DNA of 64,000 bases, from positions 26,067,956 to 26,131,955 of the forward strand of contig OX104122.1 in the NCBI GenBank assembly GCA_944474755.1, written 5' to 3'. The stretch is from Limnoperna fortunei (Eukaryota; Mollusca; Bivalvia; Mytilida; Modiolidae). How positions within the stretch are numbered: position 1 is the first letter of the stretch; each line of letters opens with the position of its first letter. The notes beneath the pieces were generated by a model. That model was given only the letters and a program-made list of their open reading frames with translations. It was not told the origin of the DNA and did not search any database. Below, in pieces: positions 47,201 through 62,200 of this stretch. The position numbers and the translations under genes were made by a program.

Positions 47201-50200
47201 GTCACTGTAAAATTTTTGCTGGTGACATGTTTAACATAAGCATTGATCATGCATTCATATTATTAAAAATAGCTCTTTTGTCTTTACAGTGTACTTTAAA
47301 ACTATGTGATGACAATAAACTTCACATTTTCATGTTTTGTTTTGATTTAGGAAAGCCCTAGGACTTGACCTTTCTGACCTTGGAATTAAATATATGTATG
47401 ATGGGTTGCCAAAGGATAAGACTGAATCAGTAAGAATGAGAGAATGTTCCATTTGCAGACTTCGTGGAAGTAAAGATCTATTTAAGAAATGGTAATTTTT
47501 TTTCATTTGTACCCTTGTTTGTGTTGAATTTCGTTTATATTGCTTAAAATTTAGTTGGAAATGTTGACAGATATATTGTTTGTTTAAATGTTGTTTAATG
47601 CTGCTTTCAGCTTTTTTCAGCTATATCATGGCGTCCAGTTTTTATTGGGGATAAAGCCGGAGTACCTGGAAAAAAACCCAACCTTTAGTAGGAAACTGGC
47701 AAATCTTGTCACTTAAAATTGGAGTCAAGTACACTCTGCCCACAGTAAGACTCGAACCTGCAATCTCATTGTTGACAGACCTCATGATTACTAAAAGACA
47801 AACTACCTTTACCACTTGGCCACCGAGACCCCTTGAAGATATAGACAGTGTCTACACACTTGCAGAAGTTGGATGTACTAGACTATTGGCATACAGCTAA
47901 TTAATATTAACAATGATTAAGGAATCATTAATCTGTTCACTGAAAACCAACTTTGTGTGATGAACTTTTTTTATGCCCCGCGACGACATGTCGGGGGGCA
48001 TTAAGTTTTACTCATGTCCGTCCGTCCGTCTGTCCGTCCGTCCGTCCGTACGTCCGAACAAATTTCCGTCAAGCTTTTCTCAGAAACCGTGCATGAGAAC
48101 AATTTTAAATTTGGCAGAGTGGTTCAGTATCACAAGTTGTATGTCCTAAGCGAATTTCAGACCTGTCGGACAACTACTTCCTGTTTGGGACTTCATTTGT
48201 ACGTAAATACGTCCGTCTGTATGTACAAATTTCCGTCAAGCTTTTCTCAGAAACCGTACACAAGAACAATTTGAAATTTGGCAGGGTGGTTCAGTATCAC
48301 AAGTTGTACGTCCTAAGCGACTTTCAGACCTGTCGGACAACTACTTCCTGTTTGTGACTGGGCAGATATGAAAATGTGTTAATATGAGTATGAAAATTTC
48401 CATCAAGCTTTTCTCAGAAACCGTACATCAGAACAATTTAAAATTTGGCAGGGTGGTTCAGTATCACAAGTTGTACGTCCTAAGCGACTTTCAGACCTGT
48501 CGGACAACTACTTCCTGTTTGCGACTGGGCCGATATGAAAATGTGTTAACATGAGTATGAAAATTTCCGTCAAGCTTTTCTCAGAAACCGTACATCAGAA
48601 CAATTTGAAATTTGGCAGGGTGGTTCAGTATCACAAGTTGTACGTCCTAAGCGACTTTCAGACCTGTCGGACAACTACTTCCTGTTTGCGACTGGGCAGA
48701 TATGAAAATGTGTTAACATGAGTATGAAAATTTCCGTCAAGCTTTTCTCAGAAACCGTACATCAGAACAATTTGAAATTTGGCAGGGTGGTTCAGTATCA
48801 CAAGTTGTACGTCCTAAGCGACTTTCAGACCTATCGGACAACTACTTCCTGTTTGCGACTGGGCCGATATGAAAATGTGTTAACATGAGTATGAAAATTT
48901 CCGTCAAGCTTTTCTCAGAAACCATACATCAGAACAATTTGAAATTTGGCAGGGTGGTTCAGTATCACAAGTTGTACGTCCTAAGCGACTTTCAGACCTG
49001 TTGTACAACTACTTCCTGTTTGCGACTGGGCCGATATGAAAATGTGTTAACATGAGTATGAAAATTTCCGTCAAGCTTTTCTCAGAAACCGTACATCAGA
49101 ACAATTTGAAATTTGGCAGGGTGGTTCAGTATCACAAGTTGTACGTCCTAAGCGACTTTCAGACCTATCGGACAACTACTTCCTGTTTGCGACTGGGCCG
49201 ATATGAAAATGTGTTAACATGAGTATGAAAATTTCCGTCAAGCTTTTCTCAGAAACCGTACATCAGAACAATTTGAAATTTGGCAGGGTGGTTCAGTATC
49301 ACAAGTTGTACGTCCTAAGCGACTTTCAGACCTGTTGGACAACTACTTCCTGTTTGCGACTGGGCTGATATGAAAATTTCCGTCAAGCTTTTCTCAGAAA
49401 CCGTACATCAGAACAATTTGAAATTTGGCAGGGTGGTTCAGTATCACAAGTTGTACATCCTAAGCGACTTTCAGACCTGTCGGACAACTACTTCCTGTTT
49501 GTGACTGGGCCGCTATGTAAATGTGTTAACATGAGTATGAAAATTTCCGTCAAGCTTTTCTCAGAAACCGTACACAAGAACAATTTGAAATTTGGCAGGG
49601 TAGTTCAGTATCACAAGTTGTACGTCCTAAGCGACTTTCAGACCTGTTGGACAACTACTTCCTGTTTTCGACTGGGCCGATTTGAAAATGTGTCAACACG
49701 AGTATGAAAATTTCCATCAAGCTTTACTCCGAAACCGTACATTTGAACAATTTGAAATTTGGCAGGGTGGTTAAGTATCACAAGTTGTACGTCCTAAGCG
49801 ACTTTCAGACCTGTTGGACAACTACTTCCTGTTTGGGACTTCCTTTAGCGGGGGCATCCGTGTCCCATGGACACATTCTTCAATTTTTTTTGAAAGAATT
49901 TATGAAAGAAGTTTTTACAATGTTTTTCCTAAATTTGAAATTGATGCAGCTACTAGTATTATTTTTTGCTCTGTAATCCAGTGTCTAATTGACAGCTTCG
50001 TTTTTGCATTGTAGCTCATCTTGTCAAGCTCTCCTATACTGCTCAAAAGACTGTCAGAAACAAGATTGGACACGGAAAGGAAACATGGCCGCCCATAGTC
50101 ACAAAATCTGGTGTAAAAAGATGAAGAATTACATGTCTAAAGTTGAAGAAATGAGACAGTTGCCTTTCACATTTGCTAGAGGTGATTACAGATAAAGTAA

Positions 50201-53200
50201 ATGTAGGATAGATAATAGCAGATGGTGATTTAATCCATAGTAATTTACAGTGACAACACTTTGTAGTACGCTTAAGTTTGCAATTTTATTTGGTCAACTA
50301 GTTTCTGCATTTACCTGCTGTCCGAAATCAGGACATTTTTCATAAAATTACAGAGCTTACGTACTACGATTTTTGGGTATTTTCCTGATGTACCAATATA
50401 CAATGGTAGCTATTGATGACTAAAAATAGAATATAAAATTAAATATAGAAAATAAACATGAAAATGAAAGCATAAATATTGTTGTATTAGAAATTGCAAA
50501 CTTAATCATTTTACTAGGTGTTGTTGTCTGTTAGTTATACCACGACGACCCTGCATACCTTTAGGTATCCATTTCTTAGGAGCATTATCTATAGATCTAC
50601 TTAAACAGTGTTGGTTCACCTTTATCTTTCTACTTCATAGTTATTTACACTTAAGGTATCCGGACCACAATTGACCACGTGATCATATTTGGTGTCCCGG
50701 ATGTCCATTGTATTTCAATTGAGCAGACCTCGGTAATCTTTGGCAAACATCGGAAATACTAATTGAGTAACTAAATTTTTTGCTCAAAAATGTTAACATT
50801 GATTCAAAGTAAGACAATATATATAATTTGCATCATTAATTAGCAATATATTGATTTAAAAAAGCTACATTTCTGGGTCGAAAAATAAAATTAAACTGTA
50901 ATTTCAATTATGGGTCGGATACCTTAAAATAAAAACTAGTTATACTAGCAAACTGAAATACTACAGAAAATAAGGTGCTCCGGAAGGGTAGAATTTCTGC
51001 AAGGAATATATTTACCATATCCTGTAAAGTAGGCATTGATGGATTGTCTGACCCCTTTTTGGGCAGAAAAGAACTTAGATGATTGTAAATTTCGCATTTA
51101 AATGTTTCATAAAAAGAAATCAAGTGAGATTTTGACGTGTTGTCTCGCCTGCGACGAAAGTCGCTGGAGGCGAGACATATGTATGGGAATCCGGCGGCGG
51201 CGGCGACAACACTTGACATCTTGCTTCATATATTTGTAAGCCCAAGCCCTAGGTCCATCAAATTTGGTCCATAGGTAGCTTATGATGAGTACTTGCCAGT
51301 CAGTCACCTGTCACCTGACCTTGACCTCAATTTCACGGTCCAGTGACTACGTTAAAATTTTTGGGTTACGACAGTTCCTCTGTAACTACGCATGGTAGGA
51401 TGACAATATTTGGTGTATAGGTTGCTGATGACTAGTACATGACTGTCTGGTAGGTGTCATCTGACCTTGACCTCAATTTCACGGTCCAGCGACTACGTTA
51501 AAGTTTTTGGGTTACGACTGTTCCTCTGTAACTACGCATGGTAGGATGACAATATTTGGTGTATAGGTTGCTGATGACTAGTACATGACTGTCTGGTAGG
51601 TGTCACCTGACCTTGACCTCAATTTCACGGTCCAGCGACTACGTTAAAGTTTTTGGGTTTTGACAGTTCCTCTGTAACTATGCACTGTAGGATGACAATA
51701 TTTGGTGTATAGGTTGCTGATGACTAGTACATGACTGTCTGGTAGGTGTCACCTGACCTTGACCTCAATTTCACGGTCCAACGACTACGTTAAAGTTTTT
51801 GGGTTACGACTGTTCCTCTGTAACTACACATGGTAGGATGACAATATTTGGTGTATAGGTTGCTGATGACTAGTACATGACTGTCTCATGTGTCTGGTAG
51901 GTGTCACTTGACCTTGACCTCAATTTCACAGTCCAGCGACTATGTTAAAATTTTTGGGTTACGACAGTTTCTCTAACCACGCATGGTAGGATGACAATAT
52001 TTGGGATATAGGTTGCTGATGACTAGTACATGACTGTCTGGTAGGTGTCACCTGACCTTGACTTCAATTTCACGGTCCAGTGACTACGTTAAAGTTTTTG
52101 GGTTTTGACAGTTTCTCTGTAACTATGCACTGTAGGATGACAATATTTGGTGTATAGGTTGCTGATGACTAGTACATGACTGTCTGGTAGGTGTCACCTG
52201 ACCTTGACCTCAATTTCACGGTCCAACGACTACGTTAAAGTTTTTGGGTTACGACTGTTCCTCTGTAACTACACATGGTAGGATGACAATATTTGGTGTA
52301 TAGGTTGCTGATGACTAGTACATGACTGTCTGGTAGGTGTCATCTGACCTTGACCTCAATTTCACGGTCAAGCGACTATGTTAAAGTTTTTTGGGTTGCG
52401 GTTGTTCCCCTGTAACCATGCATGTTAGGATGACAATATTTGTTCTATAAGTTGCTGATAAATAGTACATGACTGTCGGTAGGTGTCACCTGACCTTGAC
52501 CTCAATTTCACAGTCCAGCGACTACGTTAAAGTTTTTGTATTAGGACAGTTCCTCTGTAACTATGCATGGTATGGTGACAATATTTGGTATACAGGCAGC
52601 TGCTGATATTTAATGCTATTTATGAAATGCTTGTGACGAAATTTATTTTAGTTACTGATGCTGAATGCAGGCGAGACATTTTTCTGTGTCCACACTTGAA
52701 TTTTTTTTTATCTTTTGCTAAAAAGAACACTCACCTGATAAATAAACATAGTTTAAATTTAACCAATTTGTAAACCTTATTTTTTAACAAAGATAAAACA
52801 AACAAAAATGATTGTATATTGTATTTCAATTGGTTTATCATTTCAATCAAACCATATAAACAAAGTCAACTTAGAGGATCGAGTCTCACTGTGGACAAGG
52901 TGACTCCACTCAAATCTTAATTGCCAAGGATTGCAAGTTTTCCTAATGAAGGTCGGGGTTTCCTCCAAGTACTCCGGCTTCCTCCCTTAATAGAAACTGA
53001 ATGCCTGATAAAGCTGAAAAATTGCTGAAGGGGCTTTAAACAACATTCTGACAAATAAAAGCAATTAAACAATAGATAGCCTCTAAACTGCACTGGCTTT
53101 TACAACACCATTTGCATTTTTACCTTAAAAGGTAAGAATCAGAATGTTTTTATACTGTAATTCATATTCGTTTATTAAAATTAATATCGCATAAACACAT

Positions 53201-56200
53201 ATTTAAAAGTCATTATTTATACAAATAATACTTGTAGACGTTTTTAATAGAATTGTGGCATTTTCATGAATCCAAAAATACCAAAATAGTGTCTGTAGTT
53301 GTAAAAAAGCCTTCCTCCTCAAGGGAGAAACAATTAATACCAGAATACCATATGGCATGTTACTTTTTTGACAGATTCTCAAAATCAGTGAAAACCAATA
53401 TTAACTAATGAAAAATGGTCTTGGTGGTTGAGAGGTTAAGGTGGTTCGTCTATTATTGATCACATGGTCTATCAACACAGAGATTGCGGGTTCAAGTCTC
53501 ACTGCGGGCAGGGTACACTTAATTGACAAGAATTGCCAGTTTTCCTACAGTTTAAAAAAATTACATTTAAATGAAGATAAAACCAGTAATACAATACAAG
53601 GAATAAAATTATATTCTATTATTAACTTGGCTTATCTTTCAGTGGACCAAATAGAACTACATGTATTGTTGATTTTTACAAGCATTCACACATTTTCTGA
53701 AAAATTATCTGTTTACAGAAACTACATCAGAAGACTTTGATCAAGTAGCATATAAAACATTCCTGGAGAAGGAAGGAGTTCTAGATCAGGGAATGTGGAG
53801 AAGGGAATGTAGGCTCCATGGAAAGGACACCCAATGTTACTGTTCAGTCTCATTTGGTTTGTTGGACATTTATGCTCCCATCTTATCGATTTTAGCATTA
53901 TTAGTCTGTACAATTACACATTCATGCTTCATAATTGGTTGCTTAGCAACAGCCCATACTTGTCTCCAATATATGGCTTAACAATGCCAAAGTTTATGTT
54001 ATACTTCAATCATAAGTAGTCTCTTTCCCTGGTTACTCTTGTGGTCAGCATGTTTAAAGTGTCTTGATTGATCTTTTTGTATTGACCAATACAAAATCGG
54101 TATTGTGCACCTGATATTTAACATTTTGATCAGAATGATATTTGGGGTTTCTATTAGAAAACCATGGACGTTTTAAAATTGGATTGAATTTCATATTACC
54201 CGATTGTTTTGATTGTAGGAGACCTCCCTGAAAATGACAATCCTATAGTTTTACCAGTAGAATCAACCATTTTAGATGATGCTCCAGAGCAGAGACCAAC
54301 ATTACTTCATGACTGGGAATCCTACTATAAATACAGAGGATTCCGAATGGATTCTCCTATAGCTATATTGTTACACTGGCCAATGACACTGTATCATATT
54401 ATCAAATATTGTTATCCTAATGACAGTAAGTACTAGCGGTCAATTCTAATCATACTGCCTTTGAATGAGGTTGTTCCATATCAACTAGCATATCTTCCCT
54501 TGCCCACTCAACTCTATCTCAGACTGATGTGGTGTTCTCGGGTTGATAAGCCAGGCCTATATGGATTATCCTATATATTAATCTATAGCTATCCCAATTA
54601 TTGTGATTATTAGATTTAACCTGTCCTGGCAAAAAAAAATGTTGTAAGGTTTTACATGCTTGGTATCAAATTGATTGTTTGTTGGATTAAGGTATCCGGA
54701 CCACAATTGACCACGTGATCATAATTGTTGTCCTGGATGTTAATTGTTTTTCAATGGAGCAGACCTCGGTAATGTTCGGCAAACATCGGAAATACTATTT
54801 GAGTAACTAACTTTTTTTGCTCAAAACTGTAAACAATGACTCAAATTAAAACAATATATTAATTTGTATCATTTATTAGCAATACATTGTTCTAATCAAG
54901 CTGTATTTCTTGGTCGAAAAATAAAATTAAGCGGTAACTTCAATTATGGGTCAGATTCCTTAAATAGGTTTTAATATCACTTCAAGTAAATTATAAACTG
55001 TATCATCCAAACCAGTTTTTATGACGATAGGAAGCCGGTGTAGGTGATTGAGGTCTGGAACAAAACTCAAAAGAAATATAGGGATATTTTTTTATTTGTA
55101 AAATGCAAAAGTAGTGGGTGAAAAGAAATGTCATATAATCCTGTCAGACAATTTTTGTATTGCATTGGAAGCCTTTTGACCATATCTCGCACTACTGTGT
55201 TTTGAAAAAATGTTATAAATTGAGAATATTTACTGAAGTATGTTTGTATACAATTGTTTACAGATCCAGATTGGTGGGATAATGTAGACTCCAGTGTTCT
55301 CAGAATAGATATCATTGGTGTGGAACGGGAAGTTGAAATGTTACCTCTGTTTAAGGTATAAATGTCCCTTCTATGAAGGAGTAAGTACATGCATAGATAA
55401 CATGATTATATAAGGATTAGTTGTGTGGTGGAGATTCTAAATATATGTCCATGCATAATATTGTACAGAAGGTATAATATATTGTAAAAACTGAATGAAA
55501 AGAAAACAAAATGTAGAATTGAAAGTTGTATACCGTAAAATGGTGTGTATAGTCCACATTTACGTATTGTCCGCACCCCTTTCTTGGACCAGAAAATTGT
55601 GGAAAAATTCTTATATGCATGTACGATCAGCATGTACAAGTTTTCACAAAATGTCTCAAAATGAAGACATCCAAGTCCAACTTGGCCGCGCTTCTTAACA
55701 AGTTTTTACATTAATATGTAATTTATTCTCTTTTTAAATATCATTTATGTTTATACTTTTATTAATTTCAAGTGATTGTAGTAAATTAAATTAAAAATAG
55801 AGCATTCTCATATCGTCTATTTTGATCGTTGTTAAAACGGAAAATCACACATTTAGAAACCAAAACAATTTGTCAACTTTGAATCATCAACCAAACAAAG
55901 AAAACAAAAAGATAACACGTTTTATTTTAATCCCTGCATGATTGCAATCAAAACATCGATCTTCAAACCAAGGGTCTGGAAACGGTCATATTTGCCGGAC
56001 ATGTCCGACATTTACATTAAAATGTCCGACTAAGGTTTAGTCAAATCGGACATCCAAAAAAGTGATATTTAACTTGGTCAATAATATAAATATCTTTTAG
56101 TTGGTTTCAATACCTTTAATTTCCGCTAGATATAAATATTTTATTAAAAAATCAACACTAAGGCTATTTCCCATCACTGACACGTGTGTTAATTGAGTAA

Positions 56201-59200
56201 TCATTCGATTCACTCCAGTCAAGTGTTAATTACGTAATATGGTTAACACAACAGGTGATAACCTAATTATGAGTACAGATCTGTTTCATCCATTTCGTAG
56301 AATATGTTATTGCAACAGTATTTTGAAACATTAGGAACGAAGTGGTTGTATGTTATATTGCTTAGAAAATATGACTTATTGATGGAAAAACACGTGTGGT
56401 CAAAATTGTACATCACGCATGCGCCGATGTACCTGACGTACATGCATAAATCTTGGGAAAATCAATTCAAATTAAATTCTATTGAAATGATGAAAACGAA
56501 AATAAATATTTAATTCAATAAATAATAACTTGTAAAAAACGTGGTCCATCGCAGAGTATCGTATAAAATTCAATTCTGTTCCGAACTTGTTGTCATTTTG
56601 AAACAACTTCCTACTTCCGGTTAATGAAAATGTCTCTCGAATGTTCATAAAAAACGTTGTTTGCTATTACTTTGTTGAAAAGACAACATGTCATCTTATA
56701 ATAAAGAAATTTTAGGAAGCAGAATGTTTTCCTACGTATATTTCCTTTCTTGCACAGTGCATATATCATAGGAACCCATACAAAACAACGATCTTGAACA
56801 AAATTTAAAAGACCTTTATTCTGGACTTTAAGGAAATGCACATACACATCCCAGCTTAAGCAAACACAATATTTTTTATATGATGACCGGTAAAATGTCC
56901 GACATGACTCAGGAAAATTTCCAGGGCCTTGCTTCAAACACATGAGGTTACATAACGACGCCATTTGCATTTAACGCAATACAGGTTACACATCTACTAT
57001 TTTCGTATCTGTTTTAATTTTTATTCATCGTATAGAATTAATATAATATATAAAAACTGCAGACAATACGACCCTTATTACGGTACTAAAAATCACTTCC
57101 CTGAGCAGTGTGGTTTTTTTTCTTCTTCTAATATTTTACCTTTTTTTGTAATGAAAATCCAGTAGAAAAAATGTATCCATGATAACCTGTCCATATTTAA
57201 TACTATGCCTTTGTTGTTTACATGTCACAAATCGACCTTGACTTTTTGCTACGGGAATTTTACATTGTAAGTCAGCTACTTGTGTTTCTACACTGATCCA
57301 ATTTTGTTTTCTAACGTACATCGACTTGCCTAACATACAATGCTTTTCTGAAAAATCGTGAGACTTTTCAAGCATCAGCACCAAACAACAAAGATCAAAG
57401 GATTTGGAATACACAAAATCTACTGCACCTAGGTCACCCTATCAAAATGAAAAAATTGCTGCATTGCAAACTGCTGACTTGACACTATTAACCAACAACC
57501 ACTATAAACTTTTAAGAATTGAATGTAGTCTTTTTTTCAGTTATTTTATGATAGGATCTAACTTGACTAAGGGAGATAATTCATTTATACTGTAATTTTA
57601 AGAAAAGATCTTAGATAACTAAGAATGATAACTCATTTATAATGTTATTTAAAAAAAGATGTTACATAACTATGAGTTATAACTCATTTATACTGTTATT
57701 CTAAGAAAATATGAAAATATCTTACATAACTAAGAATGATAATTCAATTATACTGTTATTTTAAGAAAAGGTCTTACATATCTAAGGGAGATAACTCATC
57801 TATACTGTTATTTTAAGAAAAGATCTTTATACATAACAAAGGAAATGTTCACAATTCCACAATTTTCTAGTTTATGTCTTTCTTATTTCATCAAATCTTC
57901 AGTTTGATTTAACCATGCGTTCCATAAATAATACATCTGCTTGATGTCAAAGAATCACTGTCCTCTTCTATTTTAGGAGCAGGACTAGATGTCCTGATAT
58001 TACTATTAAAAATAGTAAATCTTTTATTTCAGGAGGTGATTTCTGTCCTGATATCACCAATGATATAGTATGTCTTTTATTTCAGGAGGTGGGTTACCTC
58101 TGTCCTGATATCACCATTGATATAGTGTGTCTTTTATTTCAGGAAGTGGGTTACCTCTGTCCTGATATCACCATTGATATAGTGTGTCTTTTGTTTCAGA
58201 AGGTGGGTTACCTCTGTCCTGATATCACCACTGATATAGTGTGTCTTTTATTTCAGGAGGTGGGTTACCTCTGTCCTGATATCATCATTGATATAGTGTG
58301 TCTTTTATTCCAGGAGGTGGGTTACCTCTGTCCTGATATGACCATTTATATAGTGTGTCTTTTATTACAGGAGGTGGGTTACCTCTGTCCTGATATCACC
58401 ATTGATATAGTGTGTCTTTTATTTCAGGAGGTGGTTTACCTCTGTCCTGATATCACCATTGATATAGTGTGTCTTTTATTTCATGAGGTGGGTTACCTCT
58501 GTCCTGATATCACCATTGATATAGTGTGTCTTTTATTTCAGGAGGTGGGTTACCTCTGTCCTGATATCACCATTGATATAGTGTGTCTTTTATTTCAGGA
58601 GGTGGTTTACCTCTGTCCTGATATCACCATTGATATAGTGTGTCTTTTATTTCAGGAGGTGGGTTACCTCTGTCCTGATATCACCACTGATATAGTGTGT
58701 CTTTTATTTCAGGAGGTGGGTTTCCTCTGTCCTGATGTCACCATTGATATAGTGTGTCTTTTTATTCCAGGAGGTGGGTTACCTCTGTCCTGATATCACC
58801 ATTGATATAGTGTGTGTTTTATTTCATGAGGTGGGTTACCTCTGTCCTGATATCACCATTGATATAGTGTGTCTTTTATTTCATGAGGTGGGTTACCTCT
58901 GTCCTGATATTACCATTGATATAGTGTGTCTTTTATTTCAGGAGGTGGGTTACCTCTGTCCTGATATCACCACTGATATAGTGTGTCTTTTATTTCAGGA
59001 GGTGGGTTTCCTCTGTCCTGATGTCACCATTGATATAGTGTGTCTTTTTATTCCAGGAGGTGGGTTACCTCTGTCCTGATATCACCATTGATATAGTGTG
59101 TCTTTTATTTCAGGAGGTGGGTTACCTCTGTCCTGATATCACCACTGATATAGTGTGTCTTTTATTTCAGGAGGTGGGTTTCCTCTGTCCTGATGTCACC

Positions 59201-62200
59201 ATTGATATAGTGTGTCTTTTATTTCAGGAGGTGGGTTACCTCTGTCCTGATATCACCATTGATATAGTGTGTCTTTTATTTCAGGAAGTGGGTTACCTCT
59301 GTCCTGATATCACCATTGATATAGTGTGTCTTTTATTTCAGGAAGTGGGTTACCTCTGTCCTGATATGACCATTGATATAGTGTGTCTTTTATTTCAGGA
59401 GGTGGGTTACATCTGTCCTGATATCACCATTGATATAGTGTCTTTTATTTCAGGAGGTGGGTTACCTCTGTCCTGATATCACCATTGATAAAGTGTGTCT
59501 TTTATTACAGGAGGTGGGTTACCTCTGTCCTGATATCACCATTGATATAGTGTGTCTTTTATTTCAGGAGGTGGGTTACCTCTGTCCTGATATCACCATT
59601 GATATAGTGTGTCTTTTATTTCATGAGGTGGGTTACCTCTGTCCTGATATCACCATTGATATAGTATGTCTTTTATTACAGGAGGTGGGTTACCTCTGTC
59701 CTGATGTCACCATTTATATAATGTGTCTTTTATTTCATTAGGTGGGTTACCTCTGTCCTGATATCACCATTGATATAGTGTGGTTTTTATTTCAGGAGGT
59801 GGGTTACCTCTGTCCTGATATCACCATTGATATAGTGTGGTTTTTATTTCAGGAGGTGGGTTACCTCTGTCCTGATGTCACCATTGATATAGTGTGTCTT
59901 TTATTTCAGGAGGTGGGTTACCTCTGTCCTGATATCACCAATGATATAGTGTGTCTTTTATTACAGGAGGTGGGTTACCTCTGTCCTGATATCACCATTG
60001 ATATAGTGTGTCTTTTATTTCAGGAGGTGGGTTACCTCTGTCCTGATATCACCATTGATATAGTGTGTCTTTTATTTCAGGAGGTGGTTTACCTCCGTCC
60101 TGATATCACCAATGATATAGTGTCTTTTATTACAGGAAGTGGGTTACCTCTGTCCAGCTATCAACATTGATATAGTGTGTCTTTAATTTCAGGAAGTGGG
60201 TTACCTCTGTCCTGATATGACCATTGATATAGTGTGTCCTTTTATTTCAGGAGGTGGGTTACCTCTGTTCTGATATCACCATTGATATAGTGTGTCTTTT
60301 ATTAGGAGGTGGGTTACTTCTGTCCTGATATCATCATTGATATAGTGTGTCTTTTATTACAGGAGGTGGGTTACCTCTGTCCTGCTATCACCATTGATAT
60401 AGTGTCCTTTTATTTCAGGAAGTGGGTTACCTCTGTCCTGATATTGTCATTGATATAGTGTGTCTTTTATTTCATGAGGTGGGTTACCTCTGTCCTGATA
60501 TCACCATTGATATAGTGTGTCTTTTATTTCAGGAGGTGGTTTATCTCTGTCCTGATATCACCATTGATATAGTGTGTCTTTTATTTCAGGAGGTGGGTAA
60601 CCTCTGTCCTGATATCACCATTGATATAGTGTGTCTTTTATTTCAGAAGGTGGGTTACCTCTGTCCTGATATCCCCATTGGTATAGTGTGTCTTTTATTT
60701 CAGGAGGTGGGTTACCTCTGTCCTGATATCACCATTGATATAGTGTGTCTTTTATTTCAGGAGGTGGGTTACCTCTGTCCTGATATCCCCATTGATATAG
60801 TGTGTCTTTTATTTCAGGAGGTGGGTTACCTCTGTCCTGATATCACCATTGATATAGTGTGTCTTTTATTTCAAGGTGGGTTACCTCTGTCCTGATATCA
60901 CCATTGATATAGTGTGTCTTTTATTTCATGAGGTGGGTTACCTCTGTCCTGATATCACCAATGATATAGTGTGTCTTTTATTACAGGAGGTGGGTTACAT
61001 CTGTCCTGATATCACCATTGATATAGTGTCTTTTATTTCAGGAGGTGGGTTACCTCTGTCCTGATATCACCATTGATAAAGTGTGTCTTTTATTACAGGA
61101 GGTGGGTTACCTCTGTCCTGATATCACCATTGATATAGTGTGTCTTTTATTTCAGGAGGTGGGTTACCTCTGTCCTGATATCACCATTGATATAGTGTGT
61201 CTTTTATTTCATGAGGTGGGTTACCTCTGTCCTGATATCACCATTGATATAGTATGTCTTTTATTACAGGAGGTGGGTTACCTCTGTCCTGATGTCACCA
61301 TTTATATAATGTGTCTTTTATTTCAGGAGGTGGGTTACCTCTGTCCTGATATCACCATTGATATAGTGTGGTTTTTATTTCAGGAGGTGGGTTACCTCTG
61401 TCCTGATATCACCATTGATATAGTGTGGTTTTTATTTCAGGAGGTGGGTTACCTCTGTCCTGATGTCACCATTGATATAGTGTGTCTTTTATTTCAGGAG
61501 GTGGGTTACCTCTGTCCTGATATCACCAATGATATAGTGTGTCTTTTATTACAGGAGGTGGGTTACCTCTGTCCTGATATCACCATTGATATAGTGTGTC
61601 TTTTATTTCAGGAGGTGGGTTACCTCTGTCCTGATATCACCATTGATATAGTGTGTCTTTTATTTCAGGAGGTGGTTTACCTCCGTCCTGATATCACCAA
61701 TGATATAGTGTCTTTTATTACAGGAAGTGGGTTACCTCTGTCCAGCTATCAACATTGATATAGTGTGTCTTTAATTTCAGGAGGTGGGTTACCTCTGTCC
61801 TGATATGACCATTGATATAGTGTGTCCTTTTATTTCAGGAGGTGGGTTACCTCTGTTCTGATATCACCATTGATATAGTGTGTCTTTTATTTCAGGAGGT
61901 GGGTTACTTCTGTCCTGATATCATCATTGATATAGTGTGTCTTTTATTACAGGAGGTGGGTTACCTCTGTCCTGCTATCACCATTGATATAGTGTCCTTT
62001 TATTTCAGGAAGTGGGTTACCTCTGTCCTGATATTGTCATTGATATAGTGTGTCTTTTATTTCATGAGGTGGGTTACCTCTGTCCTGATATCACCATTGA
62101 TATAGTGTGTCTTTTATTTCAGGAGGTGGTTTACCTCTGTCCTGATATCACCATTGATATAGTGTGTCTTTTATTTCAGGAGGTGGGTAACCTCTGTCCT

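Noticed and set aside
48014..49976. Several repeated open frames (ISVKLFSETVH, FGRVVQYHKLYV)
   Set aside because: They are translations of the 167-bp core repeat of a pearl/Helentron-like element. The repetition and lack of splice logic argue against a protein.
53793..54019. Open frames starting within exon 7 and running into the intron
   Set aside because: They read through the GTTTGT donor at 53857. Only splicing there keeps the MYND-gene frame into exon 8.
55495..55698. 67-codon plus-strand open frame
   Set aside because: Intronic, with no supporting splice sites or family resemblance, and a competing open frame lies on the other strand.
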